Of a stretch of 64,000 nucleotides of DNA, positions 1 through 8,657 are shown one piece after another. The notes below the pieces were generated by a model. It saw nothing but the letters and a program-made list of their open reading frames with translations. It was not told where the DNA came from and did no database searches. The position numbers and the translations under genes are program-made. Numbering within the stretch: position 1 is the stretch's first letter; each line of letters begins with the position of its first letter. Source of the DNA: CAIXZV01 sp037446495 (lineage in GTDB: Bacteria; Chloroflexota; Limnocylindria; Limnocylindrales; CSP1-4); assembly GCA_037446495.1 (NCBI GenBank), contig JBBIIL010000005.1, positions 1 to 64,000 of the forward strand. Direction: 5' to 3'.

Positions 1-683
1 GCCGCCTCCCCGCCCTGCGCGCCGACGCCCGGCACGAGGAACGCGAGGCCCGGGGCGAGCGCGCGGATGGCCGGGAGCTCCGCCGGTGCCGTGGCGCCGA
101 CGACCAGGCCCACCGTGCCCCCGGGGCCCCACGTGGCGACGCGGCGCGCCACGCGGGCGTACAGCGGCTCAGCCGGATCGCCGACGTCGGCATCCGCCGC
201 CACAGTCAGGCCCTGGATCTCTCCCGCACCCGGGTTCGAGGTCCGACACAGCACGTAGGCGAAGCGGTCCGCGCGCTCGATCAGCGGGAGCACCGCCTCC
301 TCACCGAGGTACGGGTTGACCGTAATGGCGTCCGCCCCGAGCCCGTCGTACAGGGCAGCCGCCTGACGTGCCGCCGTGGACCCGATGTCGCCTCGCTTGG
401 CGTCCACGACGAACGGGACGTCAGCCGGGACGAGCGCGCGGAGCCGCTCGAGCGCGGCGATCCCCGCCGACCCGTGCGCCTCGAAGAACGCGAGGTTGGG
501 CTTCACGGCGGCGGCGCGCAGGACGGCCGCCTCGATGATCAGGCGCGCGAACGACTCGACGCCGGCCAGGTCGGGCGTGAAGCCATCCGGCAGCGAGCCG
601 GGCTCCGGGTCCACGCCGACGCACAGGACCGTTCCCGTGGCCGCGGTGCGCGCCGCGAGCCGCTCGAGGTAGCCGGTGGTCAC
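1..683 (-). CDS. pyrF: Orotidine 5'-phosphate decarboxylase, 3' end outside window
   Basis: Decarboxylates OMP to UMP, the last step of de novo pyrimidine synthesis; cytoplasmic TIM barrel. The 227 codons present show the N-terminal LCVGVDPEP, the catalytic DAKRGDIG motif, and VPGVGAQGGEA near the truncated end, which is the phosphate-binding loop. The ordering and length resemble the longer type 2 PyrF subfamily. The GTG start overlaps the stop of the upstream beta-propeller gene as GTGA, so translation is probably coupled and pyrF is the last visible gene of the recJ operon. Only the C-terminal end is missing, beyond base 1. Family assignment is secure; the subfamily is inferred. Confidence 0.93.
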   Translation of the reverse strand, partial: MTTGYLERLAARTAATGTVLCVGVDPEPGSLPDGFTPDLAGVESFARLIIEAAVLRAAAVKPNLAFFEAHGSAGIAALERLRALVPADVPFVVDAKRGDIGSTAARQAAALYDGLGADAITVNPYLGEEAVLPLIERADRFAYVLCRTSNPGAGEIQGLTVAADADVGDPAEPLYARVARRVATWGPGGTVGLVVGATAPAELPAIRALAPGLAFLVPGVGAQGGEA

Positions 684-1966
684 GACGGCGAGGGGGCGCT
701 GGAGCTGGAGCTGCCGGACGTCGGCGAGGGGCCGCCGGCCGGGGTCGCCGCAGGGATCTGGTCTGCGGGCACGAACCAGTCGGGATGCGAAATGCTGTCG
801 AGGCCCGCGCTCTGCGTCAGGCTCAGCGTCTCGCCGGCCGTCCAGTCGCCGTACGGCCCCTTCAGCGTGACCAGCTGCAGGTCCACCACCTGGCCGGACA
901 AGTGGAGGAAGGCGATCTGATCGCCGGCCGGGGACCAGGCAGGGGCCCAGCTGGCGCCGTCGTTCGTGAGCAGCGTGACCTCCGCGCCCGTGCTGGCGTT
1001 GATGATGGCCACGTCAGTGCCATAGGCCGATGTCTTCGTGACTGCCAGGTACATCCCGTCCGGGGACCAGGACGGGTGCAGGTAGCCGGGGCCGCTGATG
1101 GCGCGGGTCCGACCGGTCGCCGGCGTGTAGCCGTAGATCTGCGGCGCACCGTTGGCGCCATCGCGGTTGTTGTAGACGTACGCGAGCACCTTCCCGTCAG
1201 GGCTCCAGGCCGGGTCCTGATGGCCCAGCGGTGCGACCTCGGGCAGACCGGGGTCGCTCAGCCGGTGCGTCTTGAGGTCGTAGAACTTGAGGACGACGTC
1301 GCCCTGTGTCGGATTCGGCAGGTCGGTGGCGATCGCGAGTGTCCGGCCGTTCGGGGCGAGGACGGGCTCGCGGATCCAGTTCATCCAGGTCGAGGAACCC
1401 GGCGGGCTGTACAGGCCGTCGAGGATGCGGGTCGGGTTGCCGCCCGCCACGGGGACCTCCATCACCGACGGCACGTCCATGGTGTAGGTGGCCGGGACCC
1501 CGAGGACCGGCCAGCGGCCGTGCATCAACCGCGTCCGGATGAACAGCACGTTCGACCCGTCGGACGTGAACGACGGCATCGAGTCGTTGCCGCCCGTGGT
1601 GAGCTGCGTCGCCTGCCCGCTCGACTGCAGCCAGATGTTGCCGTCCTTGGCGTACACGATCGAGCCCGGGACCGTGACGCCCGGGGGAACGTCGCTCGGG
1701 ACGACGACCACATTCGAGGGTGTGGGTGTCCTCGGGGCGCCGTTCCCGCCAACGCCGCCACCCGAAGACCCGGTGTTGTTCTTGCCGCCGATCGAGAACG
1801 GCAGGTCGCCGCTGCCCAGCGCGAAGGTGCCGAGGGCGATCACCACCAGCCCCACGACCGAGAGCATCACGGCGAGCGGCGCGCCGGCCAGGATGGAGCC
1901 GCGCGATGCACGGCGCTCGCGCGGGCTGGGCGTCGCGGGCCGGGAATCGCGCGGCGAGCGGGTCAT
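680..1966 (-). CDS. Membrane-anchored beta-propeller (TolB/PD40-like) protein
   Basis: 428 residues. A basic N-terminus is followed by one hydrophobic segment (about residues 27-50) that would anchor it in the membrane with the rest outside. After a Gly/Pro/Thr-rich linker, the body carries repeated blades with WSPDGK-type turns (AWSPDGKVLAYV, SWSPDGMYLAVT, AWSPAGDQIAFL), the hallmark of TolB/PD40 propellers. The C-terminus is a Ser/Pro tail. It sits between recJ and pyrF with 4-base overlaps on both sides (ATGA and GTGA), so it is co-translated with them, though no functional link to DNA repair or pyrimidines is evident. No catalytic residues are recognisable; it could be a binding or sensing protein. 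Fold is well supported, function unknown. Confidence 0.75.
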   Translation of the reverse strand: MTRSPRDSRPATPSPRERRASRGSILAGAPLAVMLSVVGLVVIALGTFALGSGDLPFSIGGKNNTGSSGGGVGGNGAPRTPTPSNVVVVPSDVPPGVTVPGSIVYAKDGNIWLQSSGQATQLTTGGNDSMPSFTSDGSNVLFIRTRLMHGRWPVLGVPATYTMDVPSVMEVPVAGGNPTRILDGLYSPPGSSTWMNWIREPVLAPNGRTLAIATDLPNPTQGDVVLKFYDLKTHRLSDPGLPEVAPLGHQDPAWSPDGKVLAYVYNNRDGANGAPQIYGYTPATGRTRAISGPGYLHPSWSPDGMYLAVTKTSAYGTDVAIINASTGAEVTLLTNDGASWAPAWSPAGDQIAFLHLSGQVVDLQLVTLKGPYGDWTAGETLSLTQSAGLDSISHPDWFVPADQIPAATPAGGPSPTSGSSSSSAPSPS

Positions 1967-3840
1967 GCAGAGCCTCCAGACGCGGGCACCAGGATGCGGT
2001 CCTCGGCACGCTGGTCGCCGCGCCGCCCGGCGAGGCGCTCCAGCACGGCGGCGGCGCGCGGGTGCGCCCCTGACGGGGCCACGTCCCGGACCTCGAGCTG
2101 GAGCGTCTCGAGGCCGCCGAAGGCACGACTGGCGAGGCGGGCGACCACGTCCACGCGGTCGCCCTCGGCAAGGCCGGTGGCGAGGTCTGACCGGCCGAAG
2201 GCGATCCCGTCGAGGACGTCGCGGTCACGGCGGAGGACCAGCTGGGTGTGGCCGCCGTTGGCCGCACGGACGCGGGCGACGGTCAGGCCCAGCACCGCGA
2301 CGAGCGGCACGGCGTTTCCGGGACCGAAGGGCGCCAGGCGGGCGAGGTCGCGGAACAGACTGTAGTCCACGTATGACGCTGGCAGCGCGAGGTCGACCGC
2401 GAGCGGCGGCCGCTCGTCGGCCGGGCGTGACGCCTCGGCAATGGTCAGGATGCGGGCGACGAATGCGTCCCAGCTCGTGAGCGGCAGTTCGAAGCCCGCC
2501 GCCGCTGCGTGTCCGCCATGGCGGATCAGCAGGTCGTCACAGGCGTCGAGGGCATGGGCGAGGTTGATCCGACCGTCCCCGCGGCACGAGGCGCGAACGA
2601 CGTCGCCCAGCACCGTGCCGACGATCGCCGGCTTGCCGGTCTCGTCTGCGAGTCGGCCCGCGACGAGGCCGATGAGGCCCACGGACCACCGCCCCCGGAT
2701 GAGCAGCGCAGCCGCATCCGTCCCACCGCCCACCACGACGGCGGCGCTGGCGGCCCCGGATCCCGGAAGCGACTGCTGGCCGGGCGCCTGCGACGGGTCG
2801 GGCATGCCCAGCCCGGCTCGCGCCTCGGAGATGGCCGCGCGCATCAGGTCACGGCGGGTGGTGTTGGCGGCCTCGAGCGTGGCGGCCAGCGACTCGGCCT
2901 GCTCGGGCGTGCCGGCGAGGAGCAGGTGGGCGGCGTCGAGTGCCTCCCCCACCCGCCCCGCGGCATTGAGCCGGGGCGCGAGGACGAAGCCCACGGTCTC
3001 CAGATCCGCGGTGCCCGGCCCCACGCCGGCTCGAGCGAGCAGGGCCGCAATCCCCGGCCGCGGATTCGCGCGCATCCGCTCCAGGCCCAGCCGCGCGATC
3101 GCGCGGTTCTCCCCCAGCAGGGGCACCACGTCCGACACGGTGCCGATGGTGGCGAGGTCTGCCATCTCCAGCGCCTCGGCCTCCGCGCCATCGAGCTCGC
3201 CGAGCAGCAGCCTGGCCACGGTGAACGCCACGCCGCTCCCCGACAGCGACGGGTCTGGGTACGCGGAATCCGCACGGTGCGGATTGACCAGTGCCACCAC
3301 GGCGGGCAGCACATCGGGCAGGTGGTGGTGGTCGGTCACGATGACGTCGATCCCGCGCTCGCGGGCGGCGGCCACCTCGGCCACGCTCGTTGAGCCTGTG
3401 TCCACGGTCATGATCAGGGCCACGCCCTGAGCGCCAGCCGTCTCGACGCTCGCCATCGAGAGCCCGTGGCCCTCCTCCAGGCGCGAGGGCACGTAGGGCA
3501 GGACCTCGAGGCCAAGCCGACGGAGCACCAGCACGATCTGGGCAAGCCCAGTGAGCCCGTCCGCGTCGAAGTCGCCGAACACCATCACGCGCTCGCCAGC
3601 GGCCTGGGCTGTGCGGATTCGATCCACGAGGAGCGCCGCATCGGGAAGCAGAAGCGGATTGTTCAGTGTCGCCTCCGCGGGCCCTAGGAACGCCGTGAGG
3701 CCCGCGATGTCATACACCCCGCGCCGGGCGAGGACCGTCGCCGCGAACGTGCCGAGGCCGAGGTCCCGGGCGGCCGAGCGGAAGCCCGGGTCCAGACGGA
3801 TCGGCTCCGGGAACACCCAGCGGTGGCGTGCGTTGATCAT
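1963..3840 (-). CDS. recJ: Single-stranded-DNA-specific 5'-3' exonuclease RecJ
   Basis: Degrades single-stranded DNA 5' to 3' in recombination and mismatch/base repair. 625 residues. DHH-family motifs are in order: GDFDADG (residues 89-95), MTVDTG (about 144), VTDHHHLP (168-175), an SGSGVAF motif, LNAAGRVG, and the DHHA1 glycine-rich HGGHAAAAGFEL, followed by an OB-like C-terminal domain. Metal-binding Asp and His residues are present. The usual second-motif VDCG is VDTG here, keeping the Asp. It lies downstream of secD-secF, an order shared by many bacteria, but with a 118-base gap and a possible terminator between. A CAGACT hexamer lies 7 bases before the ATG. Confidence 0.96.
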   Translation of the reverse strand: MINARHRWVFPEPIRLDPGFRSAARDLGLGTFAATVLARRGVYDIAGLTAFLGPAEATLNNPLLLPDAALLVDRIRTAQAAGERVMVFGDFDADGLTGLAQIVLVLRRLGLEVLPYVPSRLEEGHGLSMASVETAGAQGVALIMTVDTGSTSVAEVAAARERGIDVIVTDHHHLPDVLPAVVALVNPHRADSAYPDPSLSGSGVAFTVARLLLGELDGAEAEALEMADLATIGTVSDVVPLLGENRAIARLGLERMRANPRPGIAALLARAGVGPGTADLETVGFVLAPRLNAAGRVGEALDAAHLLLAGTPEQAESLAATLEAANTTRRDLMRAAISEARAGLGMPDPSQAPGQQSLPGSGAASAAVVVGGGTDAAALLIRGRWSVGLIGLVAGRLADETGKPAIVGTVLGDVVRASCRGDGRINLAHALDACDDLLIRHGGHAAAAGFELPLTSWDAFVARILTIAEASRPADERPPLAVDLALPASYVDYSLFRDLARLAPFGPGNAVPLVAVLGLTVARVRAANGGHTQLVLRRDRDVLDGIAFGRSDLATGLAEGDRVDVVARLASRAFGGLETLQLEVRDVAPSGAHPRAAAVLERLAGRRGDQRAEDRILVPASGGSA

Positions 3841-3930
3841 CGGGCGGAGTCTGCCACTTCTGGCTCAACTGGGACTTGCGCCGCCCTCACTCGTCGCTGG
3901 TCCCGCTCGCTCGATCGCGCTGCGCGGATC

Positions 3931-3953
3931 GGGTCCCGGCCTCGACCGGGCCC
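3931..3953 (-). terminator. Hairpin just after secF stop
   Basis: GGG-T-CCCGG pairs with CCGGGCCC around a 6-base loop, with one bulged T. It lies 6-28 bases past the secF stop and could separate secDF transcription from recJ. There is no clear T run, so this is a structural guess. Confidence 0.4.
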
Positions 3954-3958
3954 CGCGG

Positions 3959-5206
3959 TCACGTTGCGGCGCGGCGGCCTGGGCGGGCCGCGTTCTCGGC
4001 GAGGCGCTGCTTCTCATCTCGCAGGTGCCACAGCACCAGCAGCGGGCTGGCGTTGAAGATCGACGAATAGGTTCCGGAGATGATGCCGATCAGGAGCGCG
4101 AGCACGAACGTCCCGATCGCCTCACCCGCGAACAGGAGCAGCGCCAGCAGCGTGATGACCACGGTCAGGCTGGTGGTGATCGACCGGCCGAACGTCTGGA
4201 GGATGGAGTGGTTGACGATCCGCTCGAAGGGCTCGCCGGCGTGGCGGCTGCGGTTCTCGCGGATCCGGTCGTACACGACGATGGTGTCGTGGACCGAGAA
4301 GCCGATGACCGTCAGCATCGCCGTGACGAACAGGCTGTCGATCTGGGTGTTGAAGAAGGTGCCGAAGATGGCGAACAGGCCGACCACCACGATCACATCG
4401 TGGAGCAGCGCGACCAGGGCCGTGACGCCCATTCGGAAGTCGCGGAACCGGTAGGTGATCCAGAGCAGGATGCCCACCGAGCCGGCGAGGATCAGGACGA
4501 GCGCCTGCGTGATCAGGTCGCTGGACACGACTGCGCCGACAGATGTCAGCTGCGCCTGCTGGGAGATCGGGCCGAGGCTGGTCTCGAGCGCCCTGCACAG
4601 GGCCGGCAGCGAACTCCCCGGCGGCAGGGCGTCGCAGACGGCGACGGTCGCGCCCGGGGACGACGACGGGGCGGGCGAGGTGGCGGCAGACGCCGCGGCC
4701 CCAGCCGACGCGGAGGGAGCGGCGGAGGCTGACGCGGCGGCGGAGGCGGAGGGCGCGACAGAACCGGACGGGGAGGCCGCGGCTGACGCGGCGGCGGAGG
4801 CGGAGGGCGCGACAGAACCGGACGGGGACGCGGCGCCCGAGGCGGAGGGAGCGGCGGAACCGGAGGGCGCCGCGGTGGGCAGCGGCGTGGGGCTGGGCTC
4901 CGGGGCGGCGAGGGCGGCGTCCTTGGTCCGGATCTCCATGAAACCCTGGCCCGCGGCGCCCTTGCCCACCTCGGTGACCTGGGCCTCGTAGCCCTGGTTC
5001 CCGATGACCGTCTTGACCTGGTCGGGGGTCACGCTCGGGTCCGCGAACTTGATGGTCCAGACGGTCCCGCCCGTGAAATCGATGGAGAACTTGAGGCCGA
5101 TCTTCTCCCCCGTGATGGGGCCGAGGATGATGAAGATCAGCCCGGGAATGACAACCGCCAGCGACACGGCGAAGAACCAGTTGCGCTTCCCGATGATGTC
5201 AAACAC
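3959..5206 (-). CDS. secF: Protein translocase subunit SecF with low-complexity insertion
   Basis: Partner of SecD in the proton-driven accessory complex that pulls exported proteins through SecYEG. 415 residues: TM1 at about 10-30, the FSIDFTGGT P1 motif at 40-48, and the conserved membrane block (GFSVHDTIVVYDRIREN and following) in the C-terminal half. Residues 97-188 are an unusual Ala/Ser/Pro/Gly-rich stretch inserted in the extracytoplasmic domain, where typical SecF has a short loop. It is encoded partly by a 54-base repeat. secD overlaps its start by 8 bases, so secD-secF are co-translated. Family membership is certain; the role of the insertion is unknown. Confidence 0.96.
   Translation of the reverse strand: MFDIIGKRNWFFAVSLAVVIPGLIFIILGPITGEKIGLKFSIDFTGGTVWTIKFADPSVTPDQVKTVIGNQGYEAQVTEVGKGAAGQGFMEIRTKDAALAAPEPSPTPLPTAAPSGSAAPSASGAASPSGSVAPSASAAASAAASPSGSVAPSASAAASASAAPSASAGAAASAATSPAPSSSPGATVAVCDALPPGSSLPALCRALETSLGPISQQAQLTSVGAVVSSDLITQALVLILAGSVGILLWITYRFRDFRMGVTALVALLHDVIVVVGLFAIFGTFFNTQIDSLFVTAMLTVIGFSVHDTIVVYDRIRENRSRHAGEPFERIVNHSILQTFGRSITTSLTVVITLLALLLFAGEAIGTFVLALLIGIISGTYSSIFNASPLLVLWHLRDEKQRLAENAARPGRRAAT
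4727..4828. repeat. Two-copy 54-bp-period direct repeat inside secF
   Basis: A 48-base unit at 4727-4774 recurs exactly at 4781-4828, a period of 54 bases or 18 codons, so the frame is preserved. It encodes part of the Ala/Ser/Pro segment of SecF. In-frame duplication is the likely source of the expanded linker. Confidence 0.9.
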
Positions 5207-6581
5207 GGTTGCCCGCCTCTCGACGAGCGGCCCGCCCTGAGGTCACCGGTCGAGCCAGGAACTCCGCTTCGGTCACGCCGAACAGGCGAGCCTGGCGGGC
5301 CCACGGTCTGGCGACCACGATCCGCAGGACCGTGCGGGTCACGGTCACGGCGGTGAACATCGAGGTCAGCACGCCGATGATCAGCACCAGGCCGAAGCCC
5401 TTGATCGTTGACGAGCCGAAGAGGAACAGGATCGAGGCGGTGATGAGGCTGGAGATGTTCGAGTCCAGGATGGAGTTCCAGGCGCGGTTGAAGCCGGCCT
5501 CGACGGCAGCGGGCAGGCTCTTGCCGACGCGGAGCTCCTCCTTCGTGCGCTCGAAGATCAGGATGTTCGCGTCAACCGCCATGCCCACCGACAGGACGAA
5601 CCCCGCGATGCCGGCCAGGGTGAGCGTCACCGGGATCCAGCGGAACAGCGCCACCACCACGAGCGAGTAGTAGAGCAGTGCGCCGCTGGCCACGAGGCCG
5701 GGCAGGCGGTAGTGGACGATCATGAACAGGATCACGAGCAGCACCGCGATGAAGCCCGCGACCAGGCTCTGGCGCAGGAACGCGTCGCCCAGGGTGGGGC
5801 TCACCGTCTCGTTGGACAGTGGCTGGAGCGGGAACGGCAGGGCGCCGTACTGCAGGATGTTGACCAGGTTCTGCGCGTCGGCCAGCGGGTAGCCGCCGAT
5901 GCCGCCGGACGTGATCTGCACCTGGCCGTTCGGGATGGAGCTCTGGATCACTGGCGCCGTGATGACGTTGCCGTCGAGGACCACCGCGAAGTACTGCCCG
6001 ATGTGCGCGGCCGTGTAGTCCGCGAACAGCTGCTTGCCCTTGTCGTTGAGGGTGAAGTCGACGGTGCGCTGGCCAGTCTGGTCGGCGCCGATCGTGGCGG
6101 ACGAGACCGCGTCACCGGAGAACAGCACGCAGTTGACCGTGACGGTGGCCGAGCAGGGTGTGCCGGTGTAGGAGGCCGGCAGTGCCTGGCCTGAGGAGGC
6201 CGGCGTGGATCCCAGCGGGATGAAGTCGAGACGCCCGGTGGTGCCGACCAGCTTCTGGACCTGCGCCGGGTTCTGGACGTCCGGCACCTCGACGATGATC
6301 CGGTCCGGGCGCTGCGTCACGACGGTGGCCTCGGTGGTGCCCGTGCCGTTCACGCGGTTCGTGATGATCTGGCGGACGGTGTTGAGGTCATCGCTGGTCG
6401 GGGTCTTGTCCCCGACGGGCATCACCTGATACTCGAGGCGGATCCCGCCGCGCAGGTCGAGGCCGAGCTTGGTGACCGGGCGCGTATCACCGCTCGCCGA
6501 TGTGATGGCGAGCGGCGAGAAGGTGCTGATGAGGGCGAACAGCCCGATGACGACAATCAGGATGGGACCGAAGCGGCGCAT
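5199..6581 (-). CDS. secD: Protein translocase subunit SecD
   Basis: Large subunit of SecDF. 460 residues: TM1 near residues 5-25, then the LGLDLRGGIRLEYQV P1 motif, a periplasmic/extracellular domain with the RPDRIIVEVPDVQNPAQV element, and five C-terminal TM segments containing GMAVDANILIFERTKEE, where the Asp is thought to take part in proton relay. It is shorter than E. coli SecD, as in Gram-positives. A TATCAT hexamer lies 9 bases before the ATG. It is the first gene of the secDF pair. Confidence 0.97.
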   Translation of the reverse strand: MRRFGPILIVVIGLFALISTFSPLAITSASGDTRPVTKLGLDLRGGIRLEYQVMPVGDKTPTSDDLNTVRQIITNRVNGTGTTEATVVTQRPDRIIVEVPDVQNPAQVQKLVGTTGRLDFIPLGSTPASSGQALPASYTGTPCSATVTVNCVLFSGDAVSSATIGADQTGQRTVDFTLNDKGKQLFADYTAAHIGQYFAVVLDGNVITAPVIQSSIPNGQVQITSGGIGGYPLADAQNLVNILQYGALPFPLQPLSNETVSPTLGDAFLRQSLVAGFIAVLLVILFMIVHYRLPGLVASGALLYYSLVVVALFRWIPVTLTLAGIAGFVLSVGMAVDANILIFERTKEELRVGKSLPAAVEAGFNRAWNSILDSNISSLITASILFLFGSSTIKGFGLVLIIGVLTSMFTAVTVTRTVLRIVVARPWARQARLFGVTEAEFLARPVTSGRAARREAGNRV

Positions 6582-6674
6582 CGGGGCGGGATGATACCGG
6601 GAGTCGGCCCAACCGTGTAGCGCCGCGTTGCGACCGCCTCGCGGACCACCCTGCAGGGACCCGGCCTGTCCGAT

Positions 6675-8531
6675 TCAGGCCTCGAGCTGGGCCTTGATCC
6701 TGGCTGCGAGCGCCGGCCCGATCCCCGGCACGGCTGCGATCTGCTCCACGGGCGCCTCGCGCACGCGCTTCGCCGAGCCGAACACCTTGAGCAGCTCGCG
6801 CTTGCGCTTGGGGCCCACGCCCGGAAGGTCGTCGAGTGCCGAGCGCACGGTCCGCCTGTTGCGCAGGCTGCGGTGGTAGGTGATGGCGAAGCGGTGCGCC
6901 TCGTCGCGGAGCCGCTGCACCAGGTACAGCGCCTGGGATGTCACCGGCAGGACCACCGGCTCCTCACGGTCGGGCAGGACCAGCTCCTCGCGCTCCTTCG
7001 CCAGACCGCACATCGGCAGGTCGCCCAGGCCCAGCTCGTCGAGCACCTCCTTGGCCGCCGACACCTGGCCGCGCCCGCCGTCGATGATCACCAGGTCCGG
7101 CATCGTCCAGCGGCGCGCCTCCTCGTCGCCCTCGTTGCCGGCGCCCGCGTTGTGGAACCGCCGACGGAGGACCTCCTGGTGACTGGCGAAGTCGTTGGGT
7201 CCCTCGACGGTCTTGATCTTGAACCGGCGATACTCGCCGGAGCGGGGCTTGCCCTCCTCGAACACGACCATCGAGCCCACGGAGTCGTGGCCCTGGAAGT
7301 TGCTGATGTCGTAGCACTCGATCCGCATCGGCGGTCCGGCGAGGCCCAGCGCCGCCGCCAGCTCCTCGAGCGCGCCGAGGGTCTTGCCCTCGTCGGCGAG
7401 CCAGCGGGCAGCCTCGCGCGCCAACGCCTCGGCGGCGTTGCGGGCGGCCAGCTCCATCAACTCGCGCTTCTCGCCGCGCTGCGGGGTCCGGATCCTGACG
7501 CTGGTCCCCCGCTTGGCCGTGAGGAACGCCTCCAGATCCGCGGTGTCGGCGAGCGCGCGCGGCACCAGGACCTCGCGGGGGACGCTCGTGGCGCGCGCGT
7601 AGAACTGCTCGAGGAAGCTCGCGAGCACCTCGTCGTCGGCCACGCCGCGCGGCATCTCGAGGAAGAACACGTCGCGGCCGACCATCTTGCCGTTGCGGAC
7701 GATGAACAGCTGCACGGCCGCCTGGTCGTCGTGGCGTGCCATCGCCGCCAGGTCGAGCTCGGTGCGGGCGAAGGCGGCCATCTTCTGGCTCTCCATCGTG
7801 CGCTCGATGGCGCGGATCTTGTCGCGCAGGACGGCGGCCCGCTCGTACTGCTGCTGGTCGGCGGCCAAGCCCATCTCGTGCTCCAGGCCGTCCGCCACGG
7901 CGTCCGCGTTGCCCTCGAGGAACAGCTCCACCTGCGCGATGTCGGCGCGGTAGGCCCGCCTGTCGATCGCCTCGATGCACGGGCCCTGGCAGCGCTTGAT
8001 GTGATACAGCAGGCACGGCCGTGCGAGCGCCCGCTTCCCCTCCCTGATCTCGACCGTGCAGGTCCGGAAGGGGAACAGCCGGCGAACGAGGTTCATCGCC
8101 TCGTCCACGCTGCTCGCCGACGCGTACGGCCCGAAGTAGCGGCTGCCGTCGGCAGGGAGCTTGCGCGTGCGCTCGATGCGCGGGAAGTCGTCGGCGAGCG
8201 TGACCTTGATGTACGGGTAACTCTTGTCGTCCTTGAGGCGGACGTTGAAGCGCGGCTTGTAGCGCTTGATGAGGTTGGCCTCGAGGAGGAGCGCCTCGCT
8301 GACGCTGTCCACCTCGGTGACCTCGAGGTCCGCGACCCGGTCGATCGCCTGCCGGATCCGGTGGACCTCGCCGCGGCTCCCTGCCGACTGCTTCTGCCAG
8401 TAGCTCCGGACCCGCTGGCGCAGGCTCTGCGCCTTGCCCACGTACAGCACGGCACCCTGGGCGTCCTTCATGAGGTACACGCCGGGGCGCTCGGGGAGGT
8501 TCGCGAGAGTGGCGGCGATTTCCGGGGTCAC
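6675..8531 (-). CDS. uvrC: UvrABC excinuclease subunit C
   Basis: Makes both incisions in nucleotide excision repair. About 618 residues from the chosen GTG. N-terminal GIY-YIG nuclease (RPGVYLMKD, VLYVGKA), then the Cys cluster region (CLLYHIKRCQGPCI), a UVR motif for UvrB binding (QQQYERAAVLRDKIRAIE), the RNase H-like nuclease domain (IECYDISNFQG, LVIIDGGRGQ) and C-terminal helix-hairpin-helix repeats (LDDLPGVGPKRK, VPGIGPALA). An in-frame ATG exists at 8579, but family alignment begins near the GTG, and a CAGAAT hexamer 7 bases before it suggests a leaderless start. No SOS-type box is visible upstream, unlike uvrA and uvrB. Confidence 0.96.
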   Translation of the reverse strand: MTPEIAATLANLPERPGVYLMKDAQGAVLYVGKAQSLRQRVRSYWQKQSAGSRGEVHRIRQAIDRVADLEVTEVDSVSEALLLEANLIKRYKPRFNVRLKDDKSYPYIKVTLADDFPRIERTRKLPADGSRYFGPYASASSVDEAMNLVRRLFPFRTCTVEIREGKRALARPCLLYHIKRCQGPCIEAIDRRAYRADIAQVELFLEGNADAVADGLEHEMGLAADQQQYERAAVLRDKIRAIERTMESQKMAAFARTELDLAAMARHDDQAAVQLFIVRNGKMVGRDVFFLEMPRGVADDEVLASFLEQFYARATSVPREVLVPRALADTADLEAFLTAKRGTSVRIRTPQRGEKRELMELAARNAAEALAREAARWLADEGKTLGALEELAAALGLAGPPMRIECYDISNFQGHDSVGSMVVFEEGKPRSGEYRRFKIKTVEGPNDFASHQEVLRRRFHNAGAGNEGDEEARRWTMPDLVIIDGGRGQVSAAKEVLDELGLGDLPMCGLAKEREELVLPDREEPVVLPVTSQALYLVQRLRDEAHRFAITYHRSLRNRRTVRSALDDLPGVGPKRKRELLKVFGSAKRVREAPVEQIAAVPGIGPALAARIKAQLEA

Positions 8532-8563
8532 ATCGGCGATTCTGCGACACAATCTCCGCTCTG

Positions 8564-8613
8564 TCGCGCCGGCCGGCACCGTCGGGCGGTGCGGCGAGGA
8601 GGCCCCGGCGCGA
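8564..8613. other. Long inverted repeat between uvrC and helicase
   Basis: TCGCGCCGG at 8564-8572 is the exact reverse complement of 8605-8613, and an inner GCACCG/CGGTGC pair lies between them. It sits in the divergent region and would fold in the helicase leader RNA. Role unknown. Confidence 0.4.
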
Positions 8614-8657
8614 CGGCCGATAAGGGCCCGCTAAGCGAGGCGGACAAGCCTGTCGCC

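Noticed and set aside
6873..8657. Long N-terminal extension of the helicase frame
   Set aside because: This part is antisense to uvrC; helicase homology begins at the ATG at 8658.
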